The position numbers and the translations under genes are program-made. From SURF-25 sp040754255 (lineage in GTDB: Bacteria > Omnitrophota > Gorgyraeia > Gygaellales > Profunditerraquicolaceae), in contig JBFMDA010000029.1 in assembly GCA_040754255.1 (NCBI GenBank), positions 1 to 17,925 on the forward strand: a stretch of 17,925 nucleotides of DNA, given 5' to 3'. Under the pieces are notes generated by a model. That model was not told the DNA's origin. It saw nothing but the letters and a program-made list of their open reading frames with translations, and made no database searches. Positions 1 through 7,784 of this stretch are shown piece by piece; within the stretch, counting starts at the first letter, position 1, and every line of letters starts with the position of its first letter.

Positions 1-975
1 ATACAGTTCGTAATTCCTTCTGTCCTTAAGGGCCCCGTCGGCATGAATGCCTGATTCATGTGCAAATGCGTTTGCGCCGACACCGGGCTGATTAATCGGT
101 ATAGGTATGCCGAATGCGTACGAGGCATATTTACAAAGCCGCCAGGCAACTTTCAGATTGATACCCTCATCCAGCACGTACGTATCTTTTGTGCCGCTGC
201 CATACCGTAATGCCAGCACTACGGCGACCAAATCGGCGTTGCCCGCCCTCTCACCCATTCCGTTGACGCAGGTGTTAATATAGGCATCGAGGCCGGCATC
301 GTTTGCCGCCATTGCACCGGCGATAGAATTAGCGACCACTAACCCCAAATCATTATGGCAATGTACCTCAATCGGCAACCGTACTTCTTCGGCCAGCTTT
401 CTTATCCTTTCATACATTACCGAGGGCGTTTCGTACCCGAGCGTATCGCAATAGCGAATCCTGTCTGCTCCGGCTTCTTTTGCCGCGAGCGCAAATTCAA
501 CCAAATACTCCATCCGGGTCCTTGAGGCATCCTCGGCATTCACGCCGACGCTTTCAGCGCCCAGTTTACGCGCTTCTTTCGTAGCCTCTGCCATTTCTTT
601 TATGACGGTAGAGTAATCAAGCTTGCCCCTGAACTTATGCACAATCATCTGGTCGGAAGTAGAAATCGAGAGGTTTAGATGTGTAATCCCGGGAACGAGT
701 TTGAATGAATTAACCACATCCTCCCTGGTTGCCCGGATCCATCCGCCAAGCCTCATAGGAGTCAGCGCTCCCGCCTCAGCGAGCTTGAGGTTCGCATTGA
801 GATAATTGGTCTCATGGTGCGTAAGCGGAAACCCGAACTCTGACTGGAATACCCCAAATTCATTAAGGTACATATTAATCATGGTTTTCTGGAGCTTTGA
901 AAGGCAGATGCGCGAGGTCTGCACCCCATCGCGGTTCGTCACGTCAATAATATAAATTTTCGGCTTCTGTGTCAT
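1..975 (-). CDS. Homocitrate / Re-citrate synthase-like enzyme (HMGL family), C-terminus cut by window edge
   Basis: This is an acyl-CoA-dependent condensing enzyme of the isopropylmalate/homocitrate synthase family. The 325 visible residues form the TIM barrel. An N-terminal DVTNRDGVQ motif (11-19) corresponds to the family's usual DTTLRDGEQ. The metal-binding HCHND is at 205-209 (HxH), NGMGERAGN at 238-246, and HESGIHADG at 306-314 enters the C-terminal part that supplies the catalytic histidine. The frame is open to base 1, so perhaps 60 or more residues are missing. The ATG follows a strong ribosome site overlapping the upstream stop, 4 bp away, so it is translationally coupled to the UshA-like gene. 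The substrate is not resolved. Candidates are Re-citrate synthase (acetyl-CoA plus oxaloacetate), known in anaerobes from this same family, homocitrate synthase (NifV/AksA) or citramalate synthase. The family is certain; the reaction is inference. Confidence 0.85.
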   Translation of the reverse strand, partial: MTQKPKIYIIDVTNRDGVQTSRICLSKLQKTMINMYLNEFGVFQSEFGFPLTHHETNYLNANLKLAEAGALTPMRLGGWIRATREDVVNSFKLVPGITHLNLSISTSDQMIVHKFRGKLDYSTVIKEMAEATKEARKLGAESVGVNAEDASRTRMEYLVEFALAAKEAGADRIRYCDTLGYETPSVMYERIRKLAEEVRLPIEVHCHNDLGLVVANSIAGAMAANDAGLDAYINTCVNGMGERAGNADLVAVVLALRYGSGTKDTYVLDEGINLKVAWRLCKYASYAFGIPIPINQPGVGANAFAHESGIHADGALKDRRNYELY

Positions 976-988
976 CCTTTCACCTCTT
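976..988 (-). promoter_or_regulatory. Ribosome binding site overlapping the upstream stop codon
   Basis: Read on the minus strand, AAGAGGTGAAAGG sits directly before the ATG at 975. GAGGTG is spaced 5 nt from the start, and the stop codon TGA of the upstream gene lies inside it. This fixes the start of the synthase gene and points to translational coupling. Confidence 0.7.
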
Positions 989-2716
989 TATTAATTGTCT
1001 TAATTCTTCCTTGGTGGGGACCCCTGCGGAGCTGAATACCTCCCGATTGTCTATAAGGTACGTCGGCCCAAACATAATGCCTAATTCCTTATTCAGGCTG
1101 ATGTTCTCTCTTAAAAGCTGCCTTCCTTCTTCTGTCGTTGCGCAATTTTTTATTTGCGCGACATCGCAGTCCTTAAGGCAGTCGTCCCACCAGGAACTGG
1201 CTGCCTTCGGGGCGCGGCATTCCAGATATTGCCAGAACTGCGACGGGTAATATTTCTGCACGCACACCGCGCGCAAATCATCCTCTACCTCCGCAAGGCC
1301 TTTAAGCGCATCAAAGCCTTGTTCCTGCTGTACGGCGAGGAAATGTATCTGCGGATTAAACTCTTGTACGGTTGCCAATAATGCAGGCGCCTCTGAGCCA
1401 TAAAGGCTCACAAACAGGTCAAACTTGCCCTTGAGTCGTTCTCTCTCCATAAAGTAACTCACACCGCTTGCCTCTGGTTTCATGATATAGAAATCCCCTG
1501 CGGCAACGAGGTTTTTGTTAAACGAATCAAAAGCCTTATCTTTTTCTATCCCCTTACCGAACAAATACGCAGGCAAGCCTTTAATCTGATGGGTGAGGAT
1601 AAGCTCCTTTGCATGGGCTTCAGGATAGTATATATAGGAAACCTCCAGGCCCGTAAAGACCTTCTTGAGGGAATCAACCACTCTCTCGGGGCGGCAGGTG
1701 GCGCATTCCTTAGAGCTAATCACGGTAAGCGGTATCTTTGCTGCTTCGCTAAACTGACACTGCGACTGAAGGCTGCCGCCGTCTTTGCACTCGCCCACCA
1801 TGCCTTTCTGCTTACAGTTCGCATCGGAAAAACAGCTCGGCAGTATTGCGCGTATTTCTTTGTCATCGGCAACCTCATCCGACAAGCGGATTGATTCTAT
1901 TCGAGCGCTTTCGATCTTACGGCCTTTTACGGTAAATACTGCCTTGCCCAGCTCTCTGCCCTGCCAGGACGAACGAAGGAGCCATGTAGCACCAACCTGC
2001 TCAAAAGGCTCCTGCCTTACGCCTCCTGCCAAAACAAGCACATCTATCCCGCCGACATCTTCAATGAGGCGCAGCGATTCTTCTTCGCTGAGATTACTCA
2101 GCAACACTACTATATCAACCTTTTCTTTCTTTAGGGCCTGAAGCGTCTGTTGCAGCGCTCTTTTTGGCTCAGTGAACTGTGCGCCTGAGGCTTTCTTTAT
2201 TGCGGCAAGCGTAGTGATGCCGATAATGCCTACCTTAAGCCCATTGGCATCCTTGATCACATAAGGCCTTACTCCGGGTAAATCGGCGTTGCAGGAAAGA
2301 AAAGGCACCTTTGCGGATGCAATAGCGTTGGCAAGAAACTCCTGGCCGAAATTAAATTCTTCGTCTGCAACGGCTACAGCGTCATACTTCATACTCTCCA
2401 TCGCATTAAGGTTAATCTCTGCACGTCGCATATCCAGTTGTGTATTTTGGGTAAATTCATCCAAAAGGCCGCCTGAGAAGAACCTTCCCGCATCGACCAG
2501 AAGTAGTGCTTGACCGCTCTTGCGTATCTCTTTTACTACCGTTGCACGGCGCGCGACTCCTCCGTCGGGTTGCTTAGGGCAATTGCATGGATAGAGCATA
2601 GCGTGGGTTTGGCCAGAAAAGAGGATGGTGACCTCTTGGCCATACGCCGCAGGCAGCCTAAGGCAAAGAAGCATGCTACACCATGCCACTGCCATACATA
2701 TCTTCCTTGTAGACAT
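980..2716 (-). CDS. Secreted UshA-like (degenerate metallophosphoesterase) protein with two C-terminal thioredoxin-like domains
   Basis: The protein has 578 residues from the ATG at 2716. A TTG two codons upstream is possible, and neither start has a clear Shine-Dalgarno. Residues 1-26 are a signal peptide with likely cleavage after AYG. Residues 29-280 match the 5'-nucleotidase/UshA metallophosphoesterase fold, with the CNC of the CxC-type subgroup at 44-46 and GGVARRAT at 52-59. The metal-site motifs are eroded: DxH reads QTH (36-38), GD reads GR (77-78), GNHE reads ADEE (117-120), the LSH histidine is N208, and GHxH is absent near 231. A Cys-rich linker follows (C295, C301, C310, C320). 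Then comes a thioredoxin-like domain with CATC at 338-341 and a GLPAY cis-Pro-type loop. A second thioredoxin-like domain (about 425-578) lacks CxxC but carries several cysteines and a GPTYLID motif. The role is unknown; a periplasmic redox or metal-related function is a guess. Confidence 0.75.
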   Translation of the reverse strand: MSTRKICMAVAWCSMLLCLRLPAAYGQEVTILFSGQTHAMLYPCNCPKQPDGGVARRATVVKEIRKSGQALLLVDAGRFFSGGLLDEFTQNTQLDMRRAEINLNAMESMKYDAVAVADEEFNFGQEFLANAIASAKVPFLSCNADLPGVRPYVIKDANGLKVGIIGITTLAAIKKASGAQFTEPKRALQQTLQALKKEKVDIVVLLSNLSEEESLRLIEDVGGIDVLVLAGGVRQEPFEQVGATWLLRSSWQGRELGKAVFTVKGRKIESARIESIRLSDEVADDKEIRAILPSCFSDANCKQKGMVGECKDGGSLQSQCQFSEAAKIPLTVISSKECATCRPERVVDSLKKVFTGLEVSYIYYPEAHAKELILTHQIKGLPAYLFGKGIEKDKAFDSFNKNLVAAGDFYIMKPEASGVSYFMERERLKGKFDLFVSLYGSEAPALLATVQEFNPQIHFLAVQQEQGFDALKGLAEVEDDLRAVCVQKYYPSQFWQYLECRAPKAASSWWDDCLKDCDVAQIKNCATTEEGRQLLRENISLNKELGIMFGPTYLIDNREVFSSAGVPTKEELRQLIKR

Positions 2717-2743
2717 ACGCAATTAACTAATGTGTGGAATCCG

Positions 2744-4327
2744 CTATACCTTGATGAGTTTGACGGAAAGTATATTCTCCGTTTTCTTTATCTTCCCCAA
2801 CAAATCTTCGGAAATAAGGCTATCGATATTCCAAATGCTCAGCGCTTCGGCACCGGGAATATTGCGACCGAAGGTAAGCGTGGCGACATTAATCTTATGT
2901 GTTCCCAACAGGGTGCCGATATTGCCGATAATACCGGGTTTGTCCCAGTTTTTCATAACTAACATATAGCCTTCTGGCCTGCCTTCGACATCAAAATCAT
3001 CGATCTTGACAATTACTGGCTCCCTTTTCGCGGAAATCGTAGCCGCGACATGCCTGGTTTCTTTATCGGTCTTTACCAAAAGGGAGACGAGGTTTAAGTA
3101 TTCTTTTTCGACAGAGGTTTTGGTCTGCCTCAGCTGGATACCGCGCTCTCGCGCAATGGGAAGCGCATTGATAAAATTAACCGTTTCTTTAAGCACCGGG
3201 CTTAACATTCCCTTCATTAATGCCATTGAAAGCGACGCGGTGTCGTATTTGGTAATCTCGCCGCTATATTGAATCTCGATTTCGTTGATTCTCCCTTCGA
3301 TAAGCTGGCTGGCAAACAAACCAAGGCGTTCAGCCATGACAATATAAGGCTGCAAAATTTTATACAGTTCTGCTTCGATGCTCGGGTAATTGGCGGCGTT
3401 ACGAATGCCTTTGCCCAGGAGAAAATCTTTGACGCATTCAGCAATCTCTATGGCAACATTGACCTGCGCCTCCTGCGTCGACGCGCCCAGATGGCAGGAG
3501 ACAACCACGTTATCAAGTTTTAAAAGCTCGTACTCCGGATCCGGAGGCTCCTTCTCGAACACATCCAGGGCTGCGCCCGCGATCCTTCCTTCTTTAAGGG
3601 CGCGCAAGAGCGCTGCTTCGTCGATGATGCCGCCGCGTGCGCAGTTAATAAGACGGCAATTCTTTTTCATCAGTGCCAGCTCTTTATCGGATATCATGTG
3701 GTTCGTAGCCTCGGTTAAAGGCACGTGAAACGTGATAAAATCGGATATTTTCAGTAAAGGCTCCAGCTCCATCAGCTCAATACCCAGGTCCTCGGCAACT
3801 TCACGGGAAAGATATGGGTCAAAAGCCGCTATTTTCATGCCGAAAGAAGATGCCCGCCTGGCAACCTCTGTGCCTATCCGGCCAAGCCCGACCACACCAA
3901 GTGTTTTCTTATACAACTCAACGCCCATAAACTTTGAACGCTTCCATTCCCCCTTCTTGGTGGAAGCGTTTGATTGTGGTATGCTACGGGCCAGCGCAAG
4001 GAGCATACTCATCGTATGCTCGCAGGTAGAAATGGTATTGCCTGCAGGCGCATTCATCACGACGATGCCGCGCGCGGTTGCCGCTGACAGGTCGACATTA
4101 TCAAGCCCTACGCCGGCACGGCCAATCACCTTTAAGTGGTTGGCCGCATCAATAATGTTTTTGTCTGCCTTGGTCGCGCTTCTTACTAAAAGCGCATCAT
4201 AGCCGCCGATCACCGTCTTTAGTTCGTCGGGCTTCATGCCTGTTTTGACATCAACCTCAAACTCCTTGTTCTCTTTGAGTATCTTCAAACCTTCTTCCGA
4301 TAAAGAATCGCTGACTAGGATTTTCAT
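2744..4327 (-). CDS. serA: D-3-phosphoglycerate dehydrogenase, long form with ACT domain
   Basis: SerA oxidises 3-phosphoglycerate to 3-phosphohydroxypyruvate with NAD, the committed step of serine synthesis in the cytoplasm. The 527 residues match the long (type I) class. GRAGVGLDNVD (69-79) and the Rossmann motif GLGRIG (147-152) bind NAD. The catalytic triad is visible as R231 (NCARGG), E260 (EKEPPD) and H279 (CHLGAS). An intervening ASB-type domain spans about 315-450, and a C-terminal ACT domain (about 453-527), beginning near GYMLVMKN, is the usual site of serine feedback control. The start is supported by GAGGAGGT four bases before the ATG. The gene follows a class V aminotransferase by 20 bp, which can supply the next transamination step. 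No serB-like phosphatase is seen in the window. Confidence 0.97.
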   Translation of the reverse strand: MKILVSDSLSEEGLKILKENKEFEVDVKTGMKPDELKTVIGGYDALLVRSATKADKNIIDAANHLKVIGRAGVGLDNVDLSAATARGIVVMNAPAGNTISTCEHTMSMLLALARSIPQSNASTKKGEWKRSKFMGVELYKKTLGVVGLGRIGTEVARRASSFGMKIAAFDPYLSREVAEDLGIELMELEPLLKISDFITFHVPLTEATNHMISDKELALMKKNCRLINCARGGIIDEAALLRALKEGRIAGAALDVFEKEPPDPEYELLKLDNVVVSCHLGASTQEAQVNVAIEIAECVKDFLLGKGIRNAANYPSIEAELYKILQPYIVMAERLGLFASQLIEGRINEIEIQYSGEITKYDTASLSMALMKGMLSPVLKETVNFINALPIARERGIQLRQTKTSVEKEYLNLVSLLVKTDKETRHVAATISAKREPVIVKIDDFDVEGRPEGYMLVMKNWDKPGIIGNIGTLLGTHKINVATLTFGRNIPGAEALSIWNIDSLISEDLLGKIKKTENILSVKLIKV

Positions 4328-4347
4328 AGAAACCTCCTCAACGCCGA

Positions 4348-5487
4348 TTAGCCCAAGAATACTTTTTGTGCCGCGCCAACGCCTGCGCCCAGCTGAAATG
4401 TATACCCCATTTTTGCCAATACCTTTTCAAGGCAGGAAATCGCCAGAATGATGTCGAACTCCTCGATAAATCCCATATGGGCAATGCGCAACACCTTTCC
4501 TTTCAGTTCCGCTTGCCCGCCCGCAATGGTAACGCCGTAGGTGTCTCGCATGGTCTTGACCAGCTTCTCTCCATCGAGTCCTTCGGGCACTCGCGCTGCT
4601 GTCACCACATCGGAGGCAGCAGTAGGGGCAAACAGAGAAAGGCCCAAGGCCTTCATGGCGGCACGCGTCGCATCTGCCATCTTTTTATGCCTTGCAAAAA
4701 TTGCCTCAAGCCCGTCCTGTCTCATCATCTTTAACGCTGCGTTCAAAGCGATAATCAAGGAAATCGCCGGGGTAAACGGCGTATCGGTTTTATCCAATGC
4801 CTTCTTCGCTGCCCTCAAATCGAAATAATAACGCGGGCACTTGGAGCATTCAATACGTGTGAATGCCTTGGGGCTGACGGAGATAAAACCAAGGCCGGGA
4901 GGAAGCATAAGTCCTTTTTGCGAGCCAGAGATCACCATATCGCAACCCCACTCATCGGTTTTTAGGTCAATCGCTCCTAACCCGCTTATCGCATCGACTA
5001 CCAGTACAGCCTCCGTATTCTTTACCACCTCTGCGATGGCCTTAATGTCATTGGTAACGCCTGTGGAGGTCTCGCACAGCGTCGTAAACACTGCCTTGAT
5101 TTTAGACTTCGCGCCCTTTAATTTCTCTTTTATGATAGCGGGGTCTACTGCCTTGCCCCACTCCACCTTAATGACCTCGGCCTGTATCCCATAGGCGAGG
5201 CATAACTCCGTCCAGCGCTCACCGAACTTTCCGCCTTCTACCGTAAGCACGGTATCGCCGGGAGAAACAAGGTTTACGACCGCTGCTTCCATAGCGCCGG
5301 TACCTGATGAGGTCAAGATAAAAACATCGTTCTTGGTCTGAAACACATAGCGCAGGCCCTCGGTTACTTCTTTTAATACGGCCTGAAATTGGGGGGTGCG
5401 GTGATGTATTATCGGTTGGGCCATCGCTTCGCACACTTCAGGCGGCAAAGGCGTAGGTCCTGGCGTCAGAAGATAATTCTTGCGCAT
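4348..5487 (-). CDS. Class V (alanine-glyoxylate / serine-pyruvate type) PLP aminotransferase
   Basis: This is a fold-type I PLP aminotransferase of the alanine-glyoxylate/serine-pyruvate family, sometimes labelled soluble hydrogenase small subunit in databases. Of its 379 residues, TPGPTPLPPEV (8-18) and HHRTPQF (28-34) are the N-terminal hallmarks. SGTGAMEAA (61-69) is the phosphate-binding loop, VVDAISGLG (163-171) holds the aspartate that pairs with the pyridine nitrogen, and SGSQKG (187-192) carries the Schiff-base lysine K191. Near the C-terminus RIAHMGF supplies the carboxylate-binding arginine. AAGGAGGAG precedes the ATG. It lies 20 bp upstream of serA in the same operon, as seen in some other bacteria where this family replaces SerC. 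It therefore probably acts in serine or phosphoserine formation, or in serine-glyoxylate exchange. The exact amino donor and acceptor cannot be read from sequence. Confidence 0.9.
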   Translation of the reverse strand: MRKNYLLTPGPTPLPPEVCEAMAQPIIHHRTPQFQAVLKEVTEGLRYVFQTKNDVFILTSSGTGAMEAAVVNLVSPGDTVLTVEGGKFGERWTELCLAYGIQAEVIKVEWGKAVDPAIIKEKLKGAKSKIKAVFTTLCETSTGVTNDIKAIAEVVKNTEAVLVVDAISGLGAIDLKTDEWGCDMVISGSQKGLMLPPGLGFISVSPKAFTRIECSKCPRYYFDLRAAKKALDKTDTPFTPAISLIIALNAALKMMRQDGLEAIFARHKKMADATRAAMKALGLSLFAPTAASDVVTAARVPEGLDGEKLVKTMRDTYGVTIAGGQAELKGKVLRIAHMGFIEEFDIILAISCLEKVLAKMGYTFQLGAGVGAAQKVFLG

Positions 5488-5512
5488 TGCGTAACTCCTC
5501 CTTTTCTATCCG

Positions 5513-6121
5513 TTATTTCTTCGGTTTTTCTACAATAACTTCGTCAACGAGCCCATACTGCTTTGCTTCAAGAGAAGACATAAAATAATCCCTGTCCGTA
5601 TCCTTTTGGATCTTTTCCAGGGATTGTCCGGTATGCGAAGAGATAATCTCATTGATCTTGTCGCGTAATTTCAGGATTTCCTGCGCGTGCCTTGAGATAT
5701 CCTCTGCAGCACCCTGGATGCCTCCCCAGGGCTGATGGATCATAATCCTTGAATTCGGGAGCGCAAACCGTTTCCCCTTGGTGCCCGCGCAAAGAAGTAT
5801 CGCGCCCATACTCGTCGCCTGGCCCACGCAATACGTAGCCACGTCTGGTTTTAAAAACTGTATGGTGTCATAAATAGCCAGGCCCGCAGTCACTGAGCCA
5901 CCGGGCGAGTTGATATAGACGCTTATATCCTTGTGGGCGTCTTCCATCTGCAGGAAGAGCAGCTGGGCAATTACCAGGTTTGCGACATTGTCGTCGATAG
6001 CCGTGCCGATGAATACTATACGGTCTTTAAGCAGCCGGGAATAGATGTCGTAGGCACGCTCATACCCGCGCGCGGTCTGCTCTATGACCATGGGAATCAT
6101 AATCTGATCTTTTTCTTTCAT
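5513..6121 (-). CDS. clpP: ATP-dependent Clp protease proteolytic subunit
   Basis: ClpP is the serine peptidase tetradecamer that degrades unfolded or tagged proteins fed by Clp ATPases. At 202 residues the length is normal. The catalytic triad is S104 (GQATSMGA), H129 (MIHQPWGG) and D178 (DRDYFMSS). The oxyanion strand NSPGGSVTAG is at 71-80. A short N-terminal segment, MIPMVIEQTARGYERAYDIYSRL, has the usual axial-loop processing region. The start has TGGAGG seven bases upstream. It follows tig by 50 bp, the common tig-clpP pairing, but the gene after it is an aminotransferase rather than clpX. Its ATPase partner must therefore be encoded elsewhere. Confidence 0.97.
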   Translation of the reverse strand: MKEKDQIMIPMVIEQTARGYERAYDIYSRLLKDRIVFIGTAIDDNVANLVIAQLLFLQMEDAHKDISVYINSPGGSVTAGLAIYDTIQFLKPDVATYCVGQATSMGAILLCAGTKGKRFALPNSRIMIHQPWGGIQGAAEDISRHAQEILKLRDKINEIISSHTGQSLEKIQKDTDRDYFMSSLEAKQYGLVDEVIVEKPKK

Positions 6122-6171
6122 CGCATACCTCCATACTGTTGGTGAAGCGCGGGTAACGTATTAAGGGGGTC

Positions 6172-7050
6172 TTACGCAGACTCTTTCCAATCAGCCTCTT
6201 GTAAGAGCAATCCGATAGCATTAGACGGCATCTGGTCATCAAGCGCAATATTCTCCCGCCGGGCAATTTCTGCCAGCACCAGATATACCTTTACCTGCAC
6301 TCTTGCCTGAGGCTCAAGCTCCTTAACCAAATTGGCCTCCTCCTGCGCTATCTTTTCGCGAGGGACCCCTTTTAGCGCCAGCTCCACTCTTGCCTGTTTT
6401 ACCAAATCCTCAAGTTGTTTTTTCACCAAAGATTCGGGCAGCTTAAAATCAAGGCCCTTGGTGATGCCGTCAATGATCTGCTGTTCAATCCACTGGCGTT
6501 GTTGGTTTTCTTTCTGGATATACATCTGCCTCTCCAGAGCCTTCTGAAGCTCTCCTACGTCGGCATAGCTGAGGCTCTTGGCGAAACGGTCGTCTATCGC
6601 GGGTGCCTTCTTTGCTTCTTTTACGGAATCAAGGTACCGTTTTATTTCATCGCCGGATACCGAAATCTTCTTGTATTCAACTTTAAGGCCCTTATAATTT
6701 TTCAGCAGGATTTGAGGCCTTACCTCAAACTGAGCGCTGAAAGAAAGGTTAGCCCTGTCTAATTTCACGTCTTGGAAGGTAGGCAGTTCTATGACATCGA
6801 GCTTTTCCTTTTCTATTGCCTGCTGGTAGATCTGCGGGATCAATTCTTTAAGCACCTGCTCGTGCGCCAGGTGAGAAAAATTCTTTTCTACTATGTCGCG
6901 CGGGGCATGGCCGGGCCTAAACCCGGGAACCTTGGCTTCCTGGCCTATCTTTTTAAATACCTCCTGGAACTTCTCCTTGACGATATCGCCGTTTACCTCA
7001 ACGCGCATCGTAAGCTTTGTCGCGTCTATCTTTTTTACTTCTGTTTTCAT
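6172..7050 (-). CDS. tig: Trigger factor lacking the FKBP/PPIase domain
   Basis: Trigger factor binds the ribosome exit tunnel and shelters nascent chains. At 292 residues this copy is far shorter than the usual 420-480. The N-terminal ribosome-binding domain is complete (about 1-145), with the signature GFRPG at 43-47 in VPGFRPGHAP. After the linker strand KGLKVEYKKIS and a helix ending near 148, the sequence passes straight into the C-terminal chaperone domain (about 150-292: AIDDRFAKSL, LQKALERQM, then helical arms). Nothing corresponds to the roughly 90-residue FKBP domain. The protein ends in LLLQEADWKESA, a typical trigger-factor tail. AAAGGAAG precedes the ATG. The gene follows lptB by 11 bp and precedes clpP. 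It should work as a chaperone without prolyl isomerase activity (inference from the missing domain). Confidence 0.93.
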   Translation of the reverse strand: MKTEVKKIDATKLTMRVEVNGDIVKEKFQEVFKKIGQEAKVPGFRPGHAPRDIVEKNFSHLAHEQVLKELIPQIYQQAIEKEKLDVIELPTFQDVKLDRANLSFSAQFEVRPQILLKNYKGLKVEYKKISVSGDEIKRYLDSVKEAKKAPAIDDRFAKSLSYADVGELQKALERQMYIQKENQQRQWIEQQIIDGITKGLDFKLPESLVKKQLEDLVKQARVELALKGVPREKIAQEEANLVKELEPQARVQVKVYLVLAEIARRENIALDDQMPSNAIGLLLQEADWKESA

Positions 7051-7061
7051 TGTCTTCCTTT

Positions 7062-7784
7062 CTACATGCTGAATTTCTCTCCCAGGTAAATCTCTTTCGC
7101 TTTTGGGTTACTGATCAAATCCTGCGCAGTGCCCGATATCAGGATCTTGCCGTCGGCAATCAAGTATGCCCTATCGGTAATGGAGAGCGTTTCCCTGACA
7201 TTATGGTCGGTAAGCAATATGCCCAGCCCCTTATTCCTCAGCTCCTTGATGATTTCCTGAGCCTCATTGACAATAATCGGGTCGATGCCCGAAAACGGCT
7301 CGTCTAAGAGGATAAACGAAGGGTTGGTAACGAGCGCGCGGGTAATCTCAAGGCGCCTTCTTTCCCCTCCCGAGAGGGTAAAGGCTTTATGGCGGCGCAA
7401 GTGGTCGATTTTTAATTCCTCAAGCAGCGCATTAAGCCTTTCTTGACGCTGTTTCCGGCTTAAAGGCATGCTCTCCAGTACCGCCATGATATTCTCTTCA
7501 ACGGTCATTTTCCTGAAAATCGACGGCTCCTGAGACAAATAGCCTATGCCGTAGCGGCAGCGCTCATGGATAGAAAGCTGCGTTAAGTTCTCATTGTCAA
7601 AAATAATCCTGCCGTCGTCTGCAGGGATGATGCCGACAATCATATAAAAGGTTGTCGTTTTCCCTGCCCCGTTGGGGCCAAGAAGGCCGACGATCTCTCC
7701 CCTCTTGACCGTCATATCGACGCCCTTAACTACTTCCTTGCCATCGTAGGATTTGGTTAATCCTTTAATTTCCAGCAGGTGCAT
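7062..7784 (-). CDS. lptB: LPS export ABC transporter ATPase
   Basis: LptB powers extraction of LPS from the inner membrane with LptF/LptG and passes it to LptC/LptA. The 240 residues carry Walker A GPNGAGKTT (36-44), Q-loop Q85 (YLSQEPSIF), signature LSGGE (137-141) followed by RRRLEITRAL, Walker B ILLDEP (158-163) with FSGIDP, and switch histidine H194 (LTDHNV). The YLSQEPSIFRKMTVEENI stretch is typical of LptB rather than of amino-acid transporter ATPases. Its start lies 20 bp inside the end of the lptC-lptA fusion, which fixes the assignment by context. No lptF or lptG lies in this window. Confidence 0.96.
   Translation of the reverse strand: MHLLEIKGLTKSYDGKEVVKGVDMTVKRGEIVGLLGPNGAGKTTTFYMIVGIIPADDGRIIFDNENLTQLSIHERCRYGIGYLSQEPSIFRKMTVEENIMAVLESMPLSRKQRQERLNALLEELKIDHLRRHKAFTLSGGERRRLEITRALVTNPSFILLDEPFSGIDPIIVNEAQEIIKELRNKGLGILLTDHNVRETLSITDRAYLIADGKILISGTAQDLISNPKAKEIYLGEKFSM

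Noticed and set aside
2510..2962. Plus-strand open frame of about 150 codons across the serA / UshA-like junction
   Set aside because: It is antisense to two real genes, its translation looks random, and it has no plausible start signal.
3732..4202. Plus-strand open frame of about 156 codons opposite serA
   Set aside because: It lies wholly antisense to serA, has low-complexity Ser/Pro/Arg composition typical of a shadow frame, and has no recognisable motif.
6122..6171. A separate promoter or small RNA between tig and clpP
   Set aside because: The 50-bp gap contains only the clpP ribosome site and no convincing -35/-10 pair or hairpin.
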